A stretch of 39,512 nt of DNA from Wolbachia endosymbiont of Fragariocoptes setiger (GTDB lineage Bacteria; Pseudomonadota; Alphaproteobacteria; Rickettsiales; Anaplasmataceae). A model generated the notes under the pieces. It saw only the letters and a program-made list of their open reading frames with translations. It was not told where the DNA came from and did not search any database. Every line of letters starts with the position of its first letter. The stretch's first letter is position 1. The stretch is from assembly GCA_019061405.1 (NCBI GenBank), contig JAHRAF010000008.1, positions 1 through 39,512 of the forward strand, written 5' to 3'. A program made the position numbers and the translations under genes. Positions 19,472 through 29,235 of the stretch are shown here, in pieces.

Positions 19472-19491
19472 GAACTTTAAGTGGAAATATT

Positions 19492-19767
19492 TTATATTTT
19501 CTCTTCTTTTACTTCTAAATCTATTAGACCCTTTTTAATGAACCATAGAATTCTATCAGTTGCTTGTGCGCCTACATTTAGCCAATATTTTAGCCTATCA
19601 GACTTTACTATAACACGATTTTTATCTTCTTTTGATAACATAGGATTATATTGCCCTATTTTTTCAATAAAACGTCCTTCTCTTGGTGCTCTTGCATCAA
19701 TCACAACAATTCTATAAAAAGGACGTTTTTTTGTACCGAATCTTGCAAGTCTTATTTTTACCGCCAT
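19492..19767 (-). CDS. rpsP: 30S ribosomal protein S16, 91 residues
   Basis: The N-terminus [20 protein letters not shown] followed by [22 protein letters not shown] is the S16 signature, and the rest ([19 protein letters not shown]) fits. Length is normal for the family. In many bacteria rpsP is followed by rimM-trmD-rplS. Here it is followed by ispB instead, so that operon has been broken up. Confidence 0.97.
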   Translation of the reverse strand: MAVKIRLARFGTKKRPFYRIVVIDARAPREGRFIEKIGQYNPMLSKEDKNRVIVKSDRLKYWLNVGAQATDRILWFIKKGLIDLEVKEEKI

Positions 19768-19913
19768 GTTGATATTTCCCTGTTTAATAGCCTTGATTTT
19801 GCTATATCTTGGTACTTAAGTCAAATTAATTTACAATGTATCCTAAATTACTTGAGGCACAAGATATGATAGAGTTAGTTTAGGGTTTTATTTGAATCTC
19901 AAAAGAGGTATGA

Positions 19914-19931
19914 CTCAGGAACAGTCCTGAG
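19914..19931 (-). terminator. Short hairpin downstream of groEL
   Basis: CTCAGGA and TCCTGAG pair around the loop ACAG, a 7-bp stem. It sits 12 bases beyond the larger palindrome in the groEL-rpsP gap and may form a second barrier to transcription. No T-run follows. Confidence 0.4.
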
Positions 19932-19943
19932 AATATTGCGTAA

Positions 19944-19975
19944 TATGGAGCAAGATTAATTAATCTTGCTCCATA
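19944..19975 (-). terminator. Perfect 32-bp palindrome after groEL, likely transcription terminator
   Basis: TATGGAGCAAGATTAA is followed directly by its exact reverse complement. It starts 7 bases after the groEL stop on the minus strand. A 16-bp stem here is most easily read as the end of the groESL transcript. There is no U-tract on either side, so it could instead be an RNA-stabilising hairpin or a protein-binding palindrome. Confidence 0.6.
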
Positions 19976-19982
19976 AGCTTAG

Positions 19983-21635
19983 TTAGAAATCACCCATTCC
20001 ACCACCACCCATAGTAGATGAAGGAATATTATCGTTTTTACTTGGTAAATCTACTATCATAGACTCAGTGGTAATTAACACGCTCGCAACTGAAACTGCT
20101 GTTTCAAAAGCAACACGTACCACCTTTGCTGGATCAACTACACCTGTTGTAAAAGCATTAGCATAGTTCATAGCTTCAACATTATAAATCAATTCCTTAT
20201 CATTTTGCTTAATAAGGTGATCAGTTATGATGGCAGATTCAAGGCCAGCATTCTTAACTAACTTTCTAATAGGAGAACTCAGAACTCTTTTAACAATGTT
20301 AATACCTATTTGCTCTTCATCACTTATACCTTTTAACTTGTCTAAAGCAGAAGCAGCATATAAAAGGGCGACTCCACCACCAGGAACTATTCCTTCCTCA
20401 ATAGCAGCTCTGGTTGCATGTAGAGCATCTTCTACTCTATCTCTGCGTTCTTTAACTTCTACTTCGGTTGCTCCACCAACCTTGAGCACGGCAACACCAC
20501 CTGATAACTTTGCTAAACGTTCTCTGAGTTTTTCCTTATCATAGTCAGAAGTTGAGGTTTCAATTTGAGATTTAATCTGTGTAATTCGAGTCTTAACATT
20601 ATCAGAATTGCTATTTTCACTAACAATAGTAGTATTATCCTTAGTAACCTTGACGTTCTTAGCTGTACCAAGGTCCTCAAGAGTTAGATCTTCCATTTTG
20701 ATTCCAAGTTCGTCTTTTATGACATACTTTGCACCAGTCAAAGTTGCTATGTCTTCAAGCATCTCTTTTCTTCTATCTCCAAAACCAGGAGCTTTTACTG
20801 CAACAACTTTTAATCCACCACGCAATTTATTAATCACTAACGTACTTAAAGCTTCACCTTCAACATCTTCAGCAATAATGAGCAAAGGTTTACCAGATTT
20901 TATGACAGCTTCAAGAATAGGAAGAAGAGGCTGTATAATGTTTAGCTTCTTGTCAGTAATCAGTAAATAAGGATCATCTAACTCTGCTATCATTTTTTCA
21001 TTGTTTGTCACAAAATACGGTGAAAGGTATCCACGATCAAATTGCATACCAGTAGTTAATTCAACTTCCAACTCTTTTGAGCCCTTGCTTTCTTCAACAG
21101 TAATAACACCTTCCTTTCCAACTTTCTTAACAGAATCGGCAATACTATCACCTATGTTTTTATCACCATTTGCAGATATGATTGCAACTTGTGCTACTTC
21201 ATCCATCTCGTTTAAAGAGATCGTACGAGACATTGATGTTATTTCTTTTAGTACTACATCCTTTGCCTTTAGTATACCGTTCTTTATACTTACACGATCA
21301 TTTCCAGCAGCAATCGACTTTGAAGCTTCCATTACCATGTTACTTGTAAGTATTGAGCACGTAGTCGTACCATCACCAACTTTATCATTACATTGAGAAC
21401 AACTTTGACTAAATATACTGGTAATAGTAGCTTTTAATGGCTCTTCAGGCTTTATATTTTTCATTACCTTATAACCATCTTTTGTAATTTCTGGAGCACC
21501 ATAAGGCTTACTGATTCCTACTGTTAGTCCCTTTGGACCACCAGTTACTCCTACGGTTAAATCTATTACTTCTGCAACTTCACGGATAGCTTTTTGCAGT
21601 TGCTCTCCTGATATTACTTGATTAGCTGTAGTCAT
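19983..21635 (-). CDS. groEL: 60 kDa chaperonin GroEL, 550 residues
   Basis: GroEL forms the double-ring ATP-dependent folding chamber with Gro[18 protein letters not shown] is the ATP-binding P-loop region, [28 protein letters not shown] and [18 protein letters not shown] follow, and [24 protein letters not shown] is the classical signature. The tail is a short GGGGMGDF. I choose the ATG at 21635 because AGAGGTGG sits just upstream as a ribosome binding site. The in-frame ATG at 21650 would place that site inside the gene. The run of Ser and Cys residues in [11 protein letters not shown] is typical of Wolbachia and other Anaplasmataceae. The gap to groES is 45 bases. Confidence 0.98.
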   Translation of the reverse strand: MTTANQVISGEQLQKAIREVAEVIDLTVGVTGGPKGLTVGISKPYGAPEITKDGYKVMKNIKPEEPLKATITSIFSQSCSQCNDKVGDGTTTCSILTSNMVMEASKSIAAGNDRVSIKNGILKAKDVVLKEITSMSRTISLNEMDEVAQVAIISANGDKNIGDSIADSVKKVGKEGVITVEESKGSKELEVELTTGMQFDRGYLSPYFVTNNEKMIAELDDPYLLITDKKLNIIQPLLPILEAVIKSGKPLLIIAEDVEGEALSTLVINKLRGGLKVVAVKAPGFGDRRKEMLEDIATLTGAKYVIKDELGIKMEDLTLEDLGTAKNVKVTKDNTTIVSENSNSDNVKTRITQIKSQIETSTSDYDKEKLRERLAKLSGGVAVLKVGGATEVEVKERRDRVEDALHATRAAIEEGIVPGGGVALLYAASALDKLKGISDEEQIGINIVKRVLSSPIRKLVKNAGLESAIITDHLIKQNDKELIYNVEAMNYANAFTTGVVDPAKVVRVAFETAVSVASVLITTESMIVDLPSKNDNIPSSTMGGGGMGDF

Positions 21636-21680
21636 TTTACCACCTCTCATTAATTATTTGTTAATTTGTTTATTGTAAAG

Positions 21681-21971
21681 TTATTGAATAATGGCAATAA
21701 TATCAGATTCCTTCATAACAATAAGTTTATCATCATTATGTTCCACTTCTGTACCAGCCCATTGACGATAAAACACCTTATCACCAATTTTAATACTTAA
21801 AGCTTTACGTTCTCCGTTTGCATTATATGCACCTTCACCAATTGCTATCACTTCACCTTTGGTTGGTTTTTTTTCAGCACTTGATGGAAGCATTATACCT
21901 CCTTTCTTCTCTTCTCCAATTGGTTTTATTAATACATTGTCATCTAGTACTTTTAAATTTACATTTGACAT
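21681..21971 (-). CDS. groES: 10 kDa co-chaperonin GroES, 96 residues
   Basis: GroES caps the GroEL ring. [23 protein letters not shown] contains the start of the fold and the mobile loop, followed by [10 protein letters not shown] and [20 protein letters not shown]. The ATG at 21971 gives MSNVNLK and the family-typical 96 residues. It is preceded by a strong GAGGAG ribosome binding site, which overlaps an alternative upstream TTG at 21983 and rules that start out. It is the first gene of the groESL operon. Confidence 0.98.
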   Translation of the reverse strand: MSNVNLKVLDDNVLIKPIGEEKKGGIMLPSSAEKKPTKGEVIAIGEGAYNANGERKALSIKIGDKVFYRQWAGTEVEHNDDKLIVMKESDIIAIIQ

Positions 21972-22004
21972 TTTTCTCCTCAATATGACAAGTTAATCTA
22001 CAAA

Positions 22005-22035
22005 TTTATATAATACTTGTAATTCAGATTTCAAG
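22005..22035 (-). promoter_or_regulatory. Heat-shock-type promoter of groESL
   Basis: On the minus strand 34-64 bases upstream of the groES start, CTTGAAA (22035-22029) matches the sigma-32 -35 consensus exactly. The -10 side is AT-rich (TATTATATAAA) and lacks the CCCCAT of enteric sigma-32 promoters, so it may be read by both sigma-32 (RpoH) and the housekeeping sigma factor. The call is by inspection only. Confidence 0.55.
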
Positions 22036-22129
22036 GGTTGAAATTAGTAACTTAATGTAAAAAAATGTATTTTTCATTTACTTTTTATACTACTCTTGAT
22101 TATAAGTATAGATCTTCTAGGATTGTTCT

Positions 22130-23101
22130 GTGACAATATCAATTTTAGGTGCAGGAGCATGGGGTACAGCAATAGCAATAGCACTTAGTAGCAAAAAGAA
22201 TATAACTTTATGGATGCGTAGTAATTCTACATTTGAACATATAACAAAAAAAAAGATAAATCATAGATTACCTGAATGCTCTATTCCTCCAAATGTATTC
22301 TGCACATCAAATATTGAAGATATACTAAGTAGTACACCATTAATTTTAGCAGTTCCCACTCAATCTTTAAGAGAAATATGCACACAACTAGCTCAATATA
22401 GACTAAAAAGCGATATACCAATAATAATCACTTGTAAAGGTATAGAGAAATTTACTCTAATGTTACCTAGTGAAATAATAAAAGAAATTCTCCCTAAAAA
22501 TCCTGTTGCTGTTTTCTCAGGTCCTAGCTTTGCAACAGAAGTTGCAAGAAAACAACCTTATTCAATGACACTGGCATGCAAAAATGAGTCTCTTGGACAA
22601 AAATTAATGTTACAATTACAGCACGATAACGTTAAATTACATTTTAGTAAGGATATTTTAGGAGTACAGGTATGTGGAGCACTAAAAAATGTTTTTGCTA
22701 TAGCATGTGGCATTATTTTAGGTAAAGAACTTGGATTTAACGCTCATGCATCTCTCATAGTAAAGAGTATAAATGAGATAAAAACGCTATATTTAGCAAA
22801 AGTCCACAATCATAATATTGATATTTTATTAGGACCATCATGCTTAGGTGATTTAATCTTAACATGCACATCATCACGTTCACGCAATTTATCTTTTGGT
22901 ATAAAAGTAGGAAAAAGTGATGAGAACATTAAACAAAACCTACAAGAGGGGTTCTCAGTAATTGAAGGTATTTCTACTGCTCAGTCTACCTTCAATCTAG
23001 CAAGAGAATTAAAGATAAAAATGCCCATATGCGAAGCAGTTTACAAAATACTATATCAGAATGTTTCTTTAGAAGATACTATATCTAGTCTTATATTATG
23101 A
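22130..23101 (+). CDS. gpsA: Glycerol-3-phosphate dehydrogenase (NAD(P)+), 323 residues
   Basis: GpsA makes sn-glycerol-3-phosphate from dihydroxyacetone phosphate for phospholipid synthesis. The start is a GTG, giving MTISILGAGAWGTAIAIALS, whose GAGAWGTA is the dinucleotide-binding loop. AVPTQSLR, CKGIE, VAVFSGPSFATEVA, CGALKNVFAIACGI (with the catalytic Lys) and LGPSCLGDLILTCTSSRSRN are all family signatures. It overlaps pgpA by four bases (ATGA), so the two phospholipid genes are coupled. Confidence 0.97.
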   Translation: MTISILGAGAWGTAIAIALSSKKNITLWMRSNSTFEHITKKKINHRLPECSIPPNVFCTSNIEDILSSTPLILAVPTQSLREICTQLAQYRLKSDIPIIITCKGIEKFTLMLPSEIIKEILPKNPVAVFSGPSFATEVARKQPYSMTLACKNESLGQKLMLQLQHDNVKLHFSKDILGVQVCGALKNVFAIACGIILGKELGFNAHASLIVKSINEIKTLYLAKVHNHNIDILLGPSCLGDLILTCTSSRSRNLSFGIKVGKSDENIKQNLQEGFSVIEGISTAQSTFNLARELKIKMPICEAVYKILYQNVSLEDTISSLIL

Positions 23102-23574
23102 AGTTTCTATATAAATTGATATCAACATGGATGCTATGTGGTACAATAAAAAAAATGCCAGGTACCATAGGTAGTTTAGCATCTTTCCCTTTAGTGCCAA
23201 TGATATTGAGCAATAAAATGATAGGTTCATTTTTGATTATATTTTTGTTCTTGATAGGAATATGGTCTATAAATAACTATGTTAAATATTATAAAACCTC
23301 ACTTGATCCAAAAGAAGTCGTGCTAGATGAAGTAGTTGGTCAACTATTAACAATATTTTTAGTTTCAATTATTCTCTGTAAAAAAGAAATGAATCTCTAT
23401 ATATTACTGTTGAGCTTTTTTTCCTTTAGGTTTTTCGATATAATAAAGCCTTGGCCTATCAATGTAATTGATAAAAATATCAAAACTTCCATTGGTGTTA
23501 TGTTAGATGATATTATGGCAGCAATTCTCGCCTCTATACTTGTAGTAGCATTTTGCTGTTTATATTATATATAA
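23098..23574 (+). CDS. pgpA: Phosphatidylglycerophosphatase A, 158 residues
   Basis: PgpA removes a phosphate from phosphatidylglycerophosphate to give phosphatidylglycerol, in the inner membrane. The family motifs are KKMPGTIGSLASFP, DPKEVVLDEVVGQL, FRFFDIIKPWPINVID and GVMLDDIMAAI, with about four hydrophobic segments between them. The size is typical. It works in the same pathway as the overlapping upstream gpsA. Confidence 0.95.
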   Translation: MKFLYKLISTWMLCGTIKKMPGTIGSLASFPLVPMILSNKMIGSFLIIFLFLIGIWSINNYVKYYKTSLDPKEVVLDEVVGQLLTIFLVSIILCKKEMNLYILLLSFFSFRFFDIIKPWPINVIDKNIKTSIGVMLDDIMAAILASILVVAFCCLYYI

Positions 23575-23594
23575 AATAGAATAGAGAAATTCAC

Positions 23595-24323
23595 TTGAGT
23601 CTAGTTACTAAAAATCTTCAAGATTACATACTTTATACAACAAGTCTATCTTCCTGGGAAATACACAATGAATTTGAAGATACTGTATTCACAATTAATG
23701 GTACCAGTAAGTCACTATTCAATTTTGTATTCTGCAATAACGAATCATCTGTACAAAAAACATTAAACTATTTAAAAAAAAGAAAAATAGAAGCAACATG
23801 GTTAAATATGAATAAAAAGATCTTATTAGAAAGATATGGAATACAACATGCTAGCACACCAAAAAAAGCTTTTCTCAATATAGAAAATTACATTTTACCA
23901 GCTGATCTGATTTCAAATTTAAAACTAAAACTTGTAGATAATAGTAAATTACTTGAGGAACTGGATTCATATACCTCTCATATTTTTCATCATGATATAG
24001 GTGCTGTTAGTACATTTTTTCGAGGATTACAAAAAGATACATCTAAATTAAAAATTTTTCTTATAATTTTAAATTATAAAACAGTAGGTACATGTGGTAT
24101 ATTTATTCAAGAAGATGTGATAGGTTTTTACAGTGATGGAGTTTTGCCAATGTATAGAAATCAAGGAATAGGTACACAAATGGTTTTAGAGAGAATAAAG
24201 ATCGCTAAGGAATTAAAATGTAAATACGTGATAGCACACTGCATGAAACCATCTATTAACCTCTATAAAAGATTAGGTTTTCAAATATTGGGTAACATTT
24301 ATCTACATACTTCTTCGATTTAA
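23595..24323 (+). CDS. GNAT-family N-acetyltransferase, 242 residues, substrate unknown
   Basis: The C-terminal half has the GNAT fold: TVGTCGIFIQEDVIGFYSDG followed by LPMYRNQGIGTQMVLERI, which is the acetyl-CoA-binding motif A (R/Q-x-x-G-x-G/A), and YKRLGF near the end. The N-terminal 100 residues are not recognisable. The start given is a TTG. No ATG occurs in frame until residue 52, which would cut into the N-terminal region. It lies 20 bases after pgpA and 15 before the PAS protein gene. Substrate and role cannot be told from sequence. Confidence 0.8.
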   Translation: MSLVTKNLQDYILYTTSLSSWEIHNEFEDTVFTINGTSKSLFNFVFCNNESSVQKTLNYLKKRKIEATWLNMNKKILLERYGIQHASTPKKAFLNIENYILPADLISNLKLKLVDNSKLLEELDSYTSHIFHHDIGAVSTFFRGLQKDTSKLKIFLIILNYKTVGTCGIFIQEDVIGFYSDGVLPMYRNQGIGTQMVLERIKIAKELKCKYVIAHCMKPSINLYKRLGFQILGNIYLHTSSI

Positions 24324-24338
24324 TAAACCTTTAAAGTT

Positions 24339-25487
24339 ATGTTTTTTCTATATGAGATATTCTTAATCTTAGTGTTAATACTCTTCTTTTTATCGTATTC
24401 AAGACTAAAGATTAACGATAAAATTAAGTCTTTACAACATCAAAACATTATCGTCCATAATTTAATCGATACCATAGATGACGGGTTTTACATCTGGGAT
24501 TCCAAGAAACGTATAGAAAAATTTTCTCCCAATCTACTAATTTTATTCAATACAGTTTTTTACTCATTTCATGAATTTGTAAACTTTTTTGAACAGTCAG
24601 AAAGCTTAATGAAAAATTTTGCTGAAGCAAAAGAAATTAACAAGTCTTTTACTCTTGAGTTAAAAGCAAAGGATAGTGAAGTTTATTGTATATGTTACGG
24701 CAGAAGTATAATAGACAATTCTAACAATATAGTGGGTGCATTATTGTGGATAAGAAACATATCAGATTTTAAAATAAAAGCTAATGAATTGGAATTAGAA
24801 AATAAAAAGTTCACAAAAGAAATAGAAGATTACAAAAATCTTATTAACTCTTTACCATATCCAATAGTGAAATACAATGAACATAGAAAAATAAAATTTT
24901 ATAACTCCTTTTATGATAAATACATAAATATTACTCAAAAATCATATATCACTCGTAATATTAACAATAATCAGTCAATAAAACATACAATAACACATAA
25001 AAATGAACACAAAATTTTTCACTTCATAAAGGTTCCGATACAACCATCTAATGAGATTATTGTATACGGATATGATATTAGCTCTGCAGAAAAATTACAT
25101 TCCAAACTCAATGATCATTTAACTACACAAAAAAATTTACTTGAAGGATTATCAATTGCTATTGCAATATATAGCAAAAATCAAAAACTAAAGTTTTATA
25201 ATAATTCCTTTGTAAAGGTCTTTCAACTTGATCAAAAATTTTTATTATCATATCCAACTTATCATGAGATTATACTTCACCTTTTTGAATCTAAAAAACT
25301 CTTAAATAAGAAGGATTTTCAGGCTATTGAAGACCAAAGACCTATTTTATTTAAAGAGCTACTTGAAATGCATAATGAAGTATTACAACTCACAAATGGA
25401 ATTACACTGAGAGTTTTGACTATACCATATGCTACAGAAGGATTACTTTTCTCTTATGAAGAATACAAAAAACTCCCTTCTAGCTGA
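24339..25487 (+). CDS. Membrane-anchored PAS-domain protein without a kinase domain, 382 residues
   Basis: An N-terminal membrane segment (about residues 5-22) is followed by three segments of PAS type: near residues 40-145 ([19 protein letters not shown]), 165-245 ([22 protein letters not shown]) and 263-375 ([22 protein letters not shown]). A short coiled coil ([19 protein letters not shown]) joins the first two. This layout is that of alphaproteobacterial sensor histidine kinases of the PAS type, but no H-box, N or G box follows. The gene stops just as it meets the converging sdhB, with an 8-base overlap of the ends. It may be a truncated sensor kinase or a PAS protein working with a separate kinase. 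The neighbours give no clue to the signal. Confidence 0.75.
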   Translation: MFFLYEIFLILVLILFFLSYSRLKINDKIKSLQHQNIIVHNLIDTIDDGFYIWDSKKRIEKFSPNLLILFNTVFYSFHEFVNFFEQSESLMKNFAEAKEINKSFTLELKAKDSEVYCICYGRSIIDNSNNIVGALLWIRNISDFKIKANELELENKKFTKEIEDYKNLINSLPYPIVKYNEHRKIKFYNSFYDKYINITQKSYITRNINNNQSIKHTITHKNEHKIFHFIKVPIQPSNEIIVYGYDISSAEKLHSKLNDHLTTQKNLLEGLSIAIAIYSKNQKLKFYNNSFVKVFQLDQKFLLSYPTYHEIILHLFESKKLLNKKDFQAIEDQRPILFKELLEMHNEVLQLTNGITLRVLTIPYATEGLLFSYEEYKKLPSS

Positions 25488-26265
25488 TTTTTCCTATCAT
25501 AAGCTGTTTGATCTTGACTATCGCTTTCGCCGGATTAAGCCCTTTAGGACAAGCTTTTGTACAATTCATTATTGTATGACAACGATATAGTTTAAACGAA
25601 TCATTCAGATAATCAAGACGCTCCTCTTGTTTAGAATCGCGACTATCAATAATCCACCTGTAAGCTTGAAGTAATGCTGCAGGACCAAGGTATTTATCAC
25701 CATTCCACCAATAACTTGGACAGCTAGTAGAGCAGCAAGCACACAATATACAATCAGATAATCCTTCTAGCTTTTCTCTATTTTTAGGAGATTGTATGTG
25801 TTCTGCGTTCTGCATTGGAGGTAAATCAGATTGTAACCAAGGTTTTATTGACTTATATTGCTCATAAAAGTTACTTAGATCAGAAACTAAATCCTTTATA
25901 ACATACATATGTGGTAGTGGATATACAGCAACATCACCTTTTATATCGTGTATAGACTTAGTACATGCTAAAGTATTGGTTCCATCTATATTCATGGCAC
26001 ATGATCCACATATTCCTTCTCTACAAGACCTTCTAAAAGTCAAACTTGAGTCTATCTCATCTTTTATCTTTATTAAGGCATCAAGAACCATAGAGCCACA
26101 ATCATCAATATTTATAAAAAATGTATCTATCCTTGGCTCCTTCTCATCATCTGGAACCCAACGGTAGATTTTAAACCTCTTTATATTCTTTGCATCAGCA
26201 GGAATTGGATAGGTTTTACCTTTTTTGTTAACTTTAGAATTCTTTGGCAAAGAAAATTGCACCAT
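25480..26265 (-). CDS. sdhB: Succinate dehydrogenase iron-sulfur subunit, 261 residues
   Basis: SdhB carries electrons from SdhA to ubiquinone in complex [22 protein letters not shown] holds the [2Fe-2S] cysteines (plus a later Cys), and [16 protein letters not shown] and [17 protein letters not shown] hold the [4Fe-4S] and [3Fe-4S] cysteines. The length is usual. No sdhA or sdhCD lies beside it. It converges tail to tail with the PAS gene, and the two stop regions overlap by eight bases. Confidence 0.97.
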   Translation of the reverse strand: MVQFSLPKNSKVNKKGKTYPIPADAKNIKRFKIYRWVPDDEKEPRIDTFFINIDDCGSMVLDALIKIKDEIDSSLTFRRSCREGICGSCAMNIDGTNTLACTKSIHDIKGDVAVYPLPHMYVIKDLVSDLSNFYEQYKSIKPWLQSDLPPMQNAEHIQSPKNREKLEGLSDCILCACCSTSCPSYWWNGDKYLGPAALLQAYRWIIDSRDSKQEERLDYLNDSFKLYRCHTIMNCTKACPKGLNPAKAIVKIKQLMIGKIS

Positions 26266-26415
26266 ATCTGTAAAGTCTGTTTATTTTAAATAAATAACTA
26301 TAACATATTTTAATACTATAACCATACTTTTCTACTGTACATAAAAGCCAGAATATCATTGACATGTTGCTAATATATAAATACTATTGGTATTATATTT
26401 AATAATGAGAAGAAA

Positions 26416-27041
26416 ATGAGTAACAATCAAGATGAAACTACTCCACAATCATTACTCATCAAGGAATACCATGATTATAATAAAGATCCTAACTTAATGG
26501 GCTTTGAGTTTATTACTACAGAAGAAGCAAATGCTATATGCGAAGAGGAATCTAAAAATAATATTTCAAGTGATTACAAAGTCGTTTCTTATTGCATAAA
26601 ACCATCACACTATATGGAATAAAGTATGGATCTAAATCAGTAGCTATAACCTCGCATATAACATCAACTGCTCTTGACTTAACTTCATCTCTTATTGCTA
26701 GCACTTCTTATGTACCTGATACTATATCTAAAGCATTTGAACCAGATAAAGTAAAAGATAAGTCTTCTTTAGAATATGATCTCACCAATTTTACTCATAA
26801 GCTATTTGGTTCTGTGTCATCTGCTATGTACGTAATATCATATATACCATATTTTGCTAGTCGTACCTTAAATATAGTTTGTAACACAGCAAATTACCTA
26901 GATAACTCTTTAGCACCAGAAACAATTAATGAAATCTGCGCTTCATCTAATAAAAAGGTAAAAGAAAGTATCAAATTCATATCTAGCAGCCTAGAGAGAG
27001 TAAGCATAGAGTGTGAATATATAAAGCAAGGCCTTGCTTAA
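26416..27041 (+). pseudogene. Unknown gene in two overlapping frames, probably one frameshifted gene of about 208 codons
   Basis: A first frame (26416-26622) encodes 68 residues, MSNNQDETTPQ... ending in CIKPSHYME. A second frame (26592-27041) gives 149 residues and becomes protein-like at YGIKYGSKSVAITSHITSTA. Joining the two near 26615 gives one smooth protein, SYCIKPSHYM then IKYGSKSVAI, with two mildly hydrophobic stretches (about SAMYVISYIPYFASRTLNIV). The second frame opens only with a TTG and has no sound ribosome binding site, which favours a single gene with one lost or gained base. A ribosome binding site (GAGAAG) precedes the first ATG. I do not recognise the family. Two separate small genes remain possible. 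Confidence 0.55.
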
Positions 27042-27055
27042 AAATAGAATTTCTC

Positions 27056-28972
27056 TTAACAGTAAGCCATATTACCTTTTATTACCTCCACATTCCTCAT
27101 TGGTAGTTCTTTTATAAATCGAGAAGGACGCATTGGCTGCCATTGGTTATGAATCTCCCTTCTATCTGTACATGAAATAATTAACTTTTCTTTTGCTCTA
27201 GTAATTCCTACATATGCAAGCCTCCTTTCCTCTTCTAAAGCTTTACCACTTTTATCTTCAAAAGATCGTTGATGTGGAAATAAACCTTCCTCCCAACCAG
27301 GTAAAAATACGCATGGAAATTCTAATCCTTTAGCTGCGTGAAGAGTCATAATATAAACAGTATCATCACTGTTTATATTATCTACATCCATTACCAGGCT
27401 TATATGCTCTAGAAAAGTTATTGCGTTATCAAAATTCTTTAATGATAAAATTAACTCTCTAATATTCTCTATTCGTATTGCACCACTTAATTCGTCTTCT
27501 TCGAGCATCTCTATATAACCTGATTGACTTACTATCATTTCGACAAGTTCAAAAAAATTTTTTGTCTTAACACAATCTGTCCAAAAAGATACTTTGTGTA
27601 AAAAATCTTTTAATGAAGATTTAATTTTTTCTGTCACTTGATTGCTATCAACTAATATTTTTGTGGCTTCAAAAGAAGAAATTCTGTTGTGATGGGAAAT
27701 TGTATAAATTTTTTTAAGTGTTACACTACCTATATTTCTTTTTGGGCGGTTTATAATTCTCTCAAAAGCGAGATCGTCTCTGTTGTTTATCACCAGTCTT
27801 AGATATGCAATTACATCTCTAATTTCCTGACGTTCATAAAATTTTACACCACTAAGTATTTTGTAAGGAATTGAATATTTTATAAAATATTCTTCTAGAA
27901 CTCTAGTTTGAAAAGTTGCTCTAACCAGCACTGCAATGCTACCAAACTTATATTGATTCAGAGCTAATATTTTTTCACTAATAAATCTGGCTTCAGCTTT
28001 TCCGTCCCATAATTTTATTAGTCCAACTTTCTCTCCTTCAGCATTTGTCGTCCACAACTTTTTTGATAATCTAGTTTTGTTGTAATGAATAATATGAGAT
28101 GCAGCTTCGAGTATATGAGAAGTAGACCTATAATTACATTCTAGTTTTACAATCTTTGCATTTGCAAAATCATCAGAAAATTTCAGAATATTCTCTACTT
28201 CAGCTCCACGCCAACTATATATTGATTGGTCATCATCACCCACACAACATATATTTGAGTGTACTTTTGCAAGATATTTTAACCACAGGTATTGTATTGC
28301 GTTTGTATCTTGATATTCATCAACCATAATATATTTAAACTTATTTTGATAATATGATACAATTTCACTATACCTGTTAAAAATTTGTATGTTATATAGT
28401 AACAAGTCACCAAAATCTACAGAATTGAGAAATATTAATTTTTCTTGATATTGATGATAAACTTGTAACGCAGTAACATAAACAGATTTAAATGATTGAA
28501 CTTCCTCTACTTCAGATGGTAAAAGACATTTTTCTTTCCATTTCTGAATAATATTCATTATAACACTATGTTTTTCGAAAAAGTTATTAGGACTGATGTC
28601 ATTGATAATATTTTTTATTATTTGTAATTGATCATCGACACCAATAATTGTAAAATCAGGTTTCAATCCTAAAATCTCTGCATGCTGACGCAAAAGTTTT
28701 GCAGCTATTGAATGAAAAGTTCCAAGCCATGGTATATTTTGCTTTGTTACTTCTAATACTCTTATTGCCATCTCATTTGCTGCTTTGTTTGTAAAAGTCA
28801 CTGCCAGTATTTGCTCAGGTGTACAATAACCATTACTGATTATGTGAGCAATTCTTGATGTAATAGTTCTAGTTTTTCCTGTTCCGGCCCCAGCTAATAT
28901 CAAAACTGGTCCGTCTATGTGACTTACAGCCTCATGTTGTGCTTGATTGAGTTGTAATAAATGTTGGCTCAT
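27056..28972 (-). CDS. uvrD: UvrD/PcrA-type ATP-dependent DNA helicase, 638 residues
   Basis: A superfamily 1 3'-5' helicase for nucleotide excision and mismatch repair. The motifs appear in order: Q motif LNQAQHEAV, Walker A AGAGTGKTRTI (motif I), VTFTNKAANEM (Ia), VDEYQDTNAIQYLW (II), GDDDQSIYSWRGA (III), LECNYRS (IV), TLHAAKGLEFPCVFLPGWEEGLFPHQRS (V) and EEERRLAYVGITRAKEKL (VI). The C-terminus is shorter than in E. coli UvrD (720), so the RNA polymerase-binding tail may be missing. This resembles other Rickettsiales copies. It converges with the frameshifted unknown gene. Confidence 0.95.
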   Translation of the reverse strand: MSQHLLQLNQAQHEAVSHIDGPVLILAGAGTGKTRTITSRIAHIISNGYCTPEQILAVTFTNKAANEMAIRVLEVTKQNIPWLGTFHSIAAKLLRQHAEILGLKPDFTIIGVDDQLQIIKNIINDISPNNFFEKHSVIMNIIQKWKEKCLLPSEVEEVQSFKSVYVTALQVYHQYQEKLIFLNSVDFGDLLLYNIQIFNRYSEIVSYYQNKFKYIMVDEYQDTNAIQYLWLKYLAKVHSNICCVGDDDQSIYSWRGAEVENILKFSDDFANAKIVKLECNYRSTSHILEAASHIIHYNKTRLSKKLWTTNAEGEKVGLIKLWDGKAEARFISEKILALNQYKFGSIAVLVRATFQTRVLEEYFIKYSIPYKILSGVKFYERQEIRDVIAYLRLVINNRDDLAFERIINRPKRNIGSVTLKKIYTISHHNRISSFEATKILVDSNQVTEKIKSSLKDFLHKVSFWTDCVKTKNFFELVEMIVSQSGYIEMLEEDELSGAIRIENIRELILSLKNFDNAITFLEHISLVMDVDNINSDDTVYIMTLHAAKGLEFPCVFLPGWEEGLFPHQRSFEDKSGKALEEERRLAYVGITRAKEKLIISCTDRREIHNQWQPMRPSRFIKELPMRNVEVIKGNMAYC

Positions 28973-29235
28973 TTTGCGCTTTAAATGCCCTTAATTAATT
29001 AACATTACGGTTATATAAAGTAAAGTTTTATTTTTAGCAGGATAGCTGTTGAAAAAACTTTACAATAGCCATCACAAAAATATTCTTCTTAATTTTCTCT
29101 TACTTAGATTTTTCATTTACACTTAAAGAAAGTTTAAATATGTATTACTAGTTGCTACACAAATAAATCACATATATTGTTCTATAATATAAAAGTTGTT
29201 ATAATTCTACTTAAAGAAATAAGGTGCTTATTTAA
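28973..29235. other. Divergent promoter region between uvrD and the type IV secretion genes
   Basis: An AT-rich gap of 263 bases with no gene. Any promoters for both sides must lie here. Candidate -10 sequences such as TATAAT occur before 29236, but the base composition makes single matches weak. Confidence 0.4.

Noticed and set aside
20227-21396. Three plus-strand frames of 105-131 codons opposite groEL
   Set aside because: They mirror the conserved groEL coding sequence. Long antisense frames are common opposite chaperonin genes.
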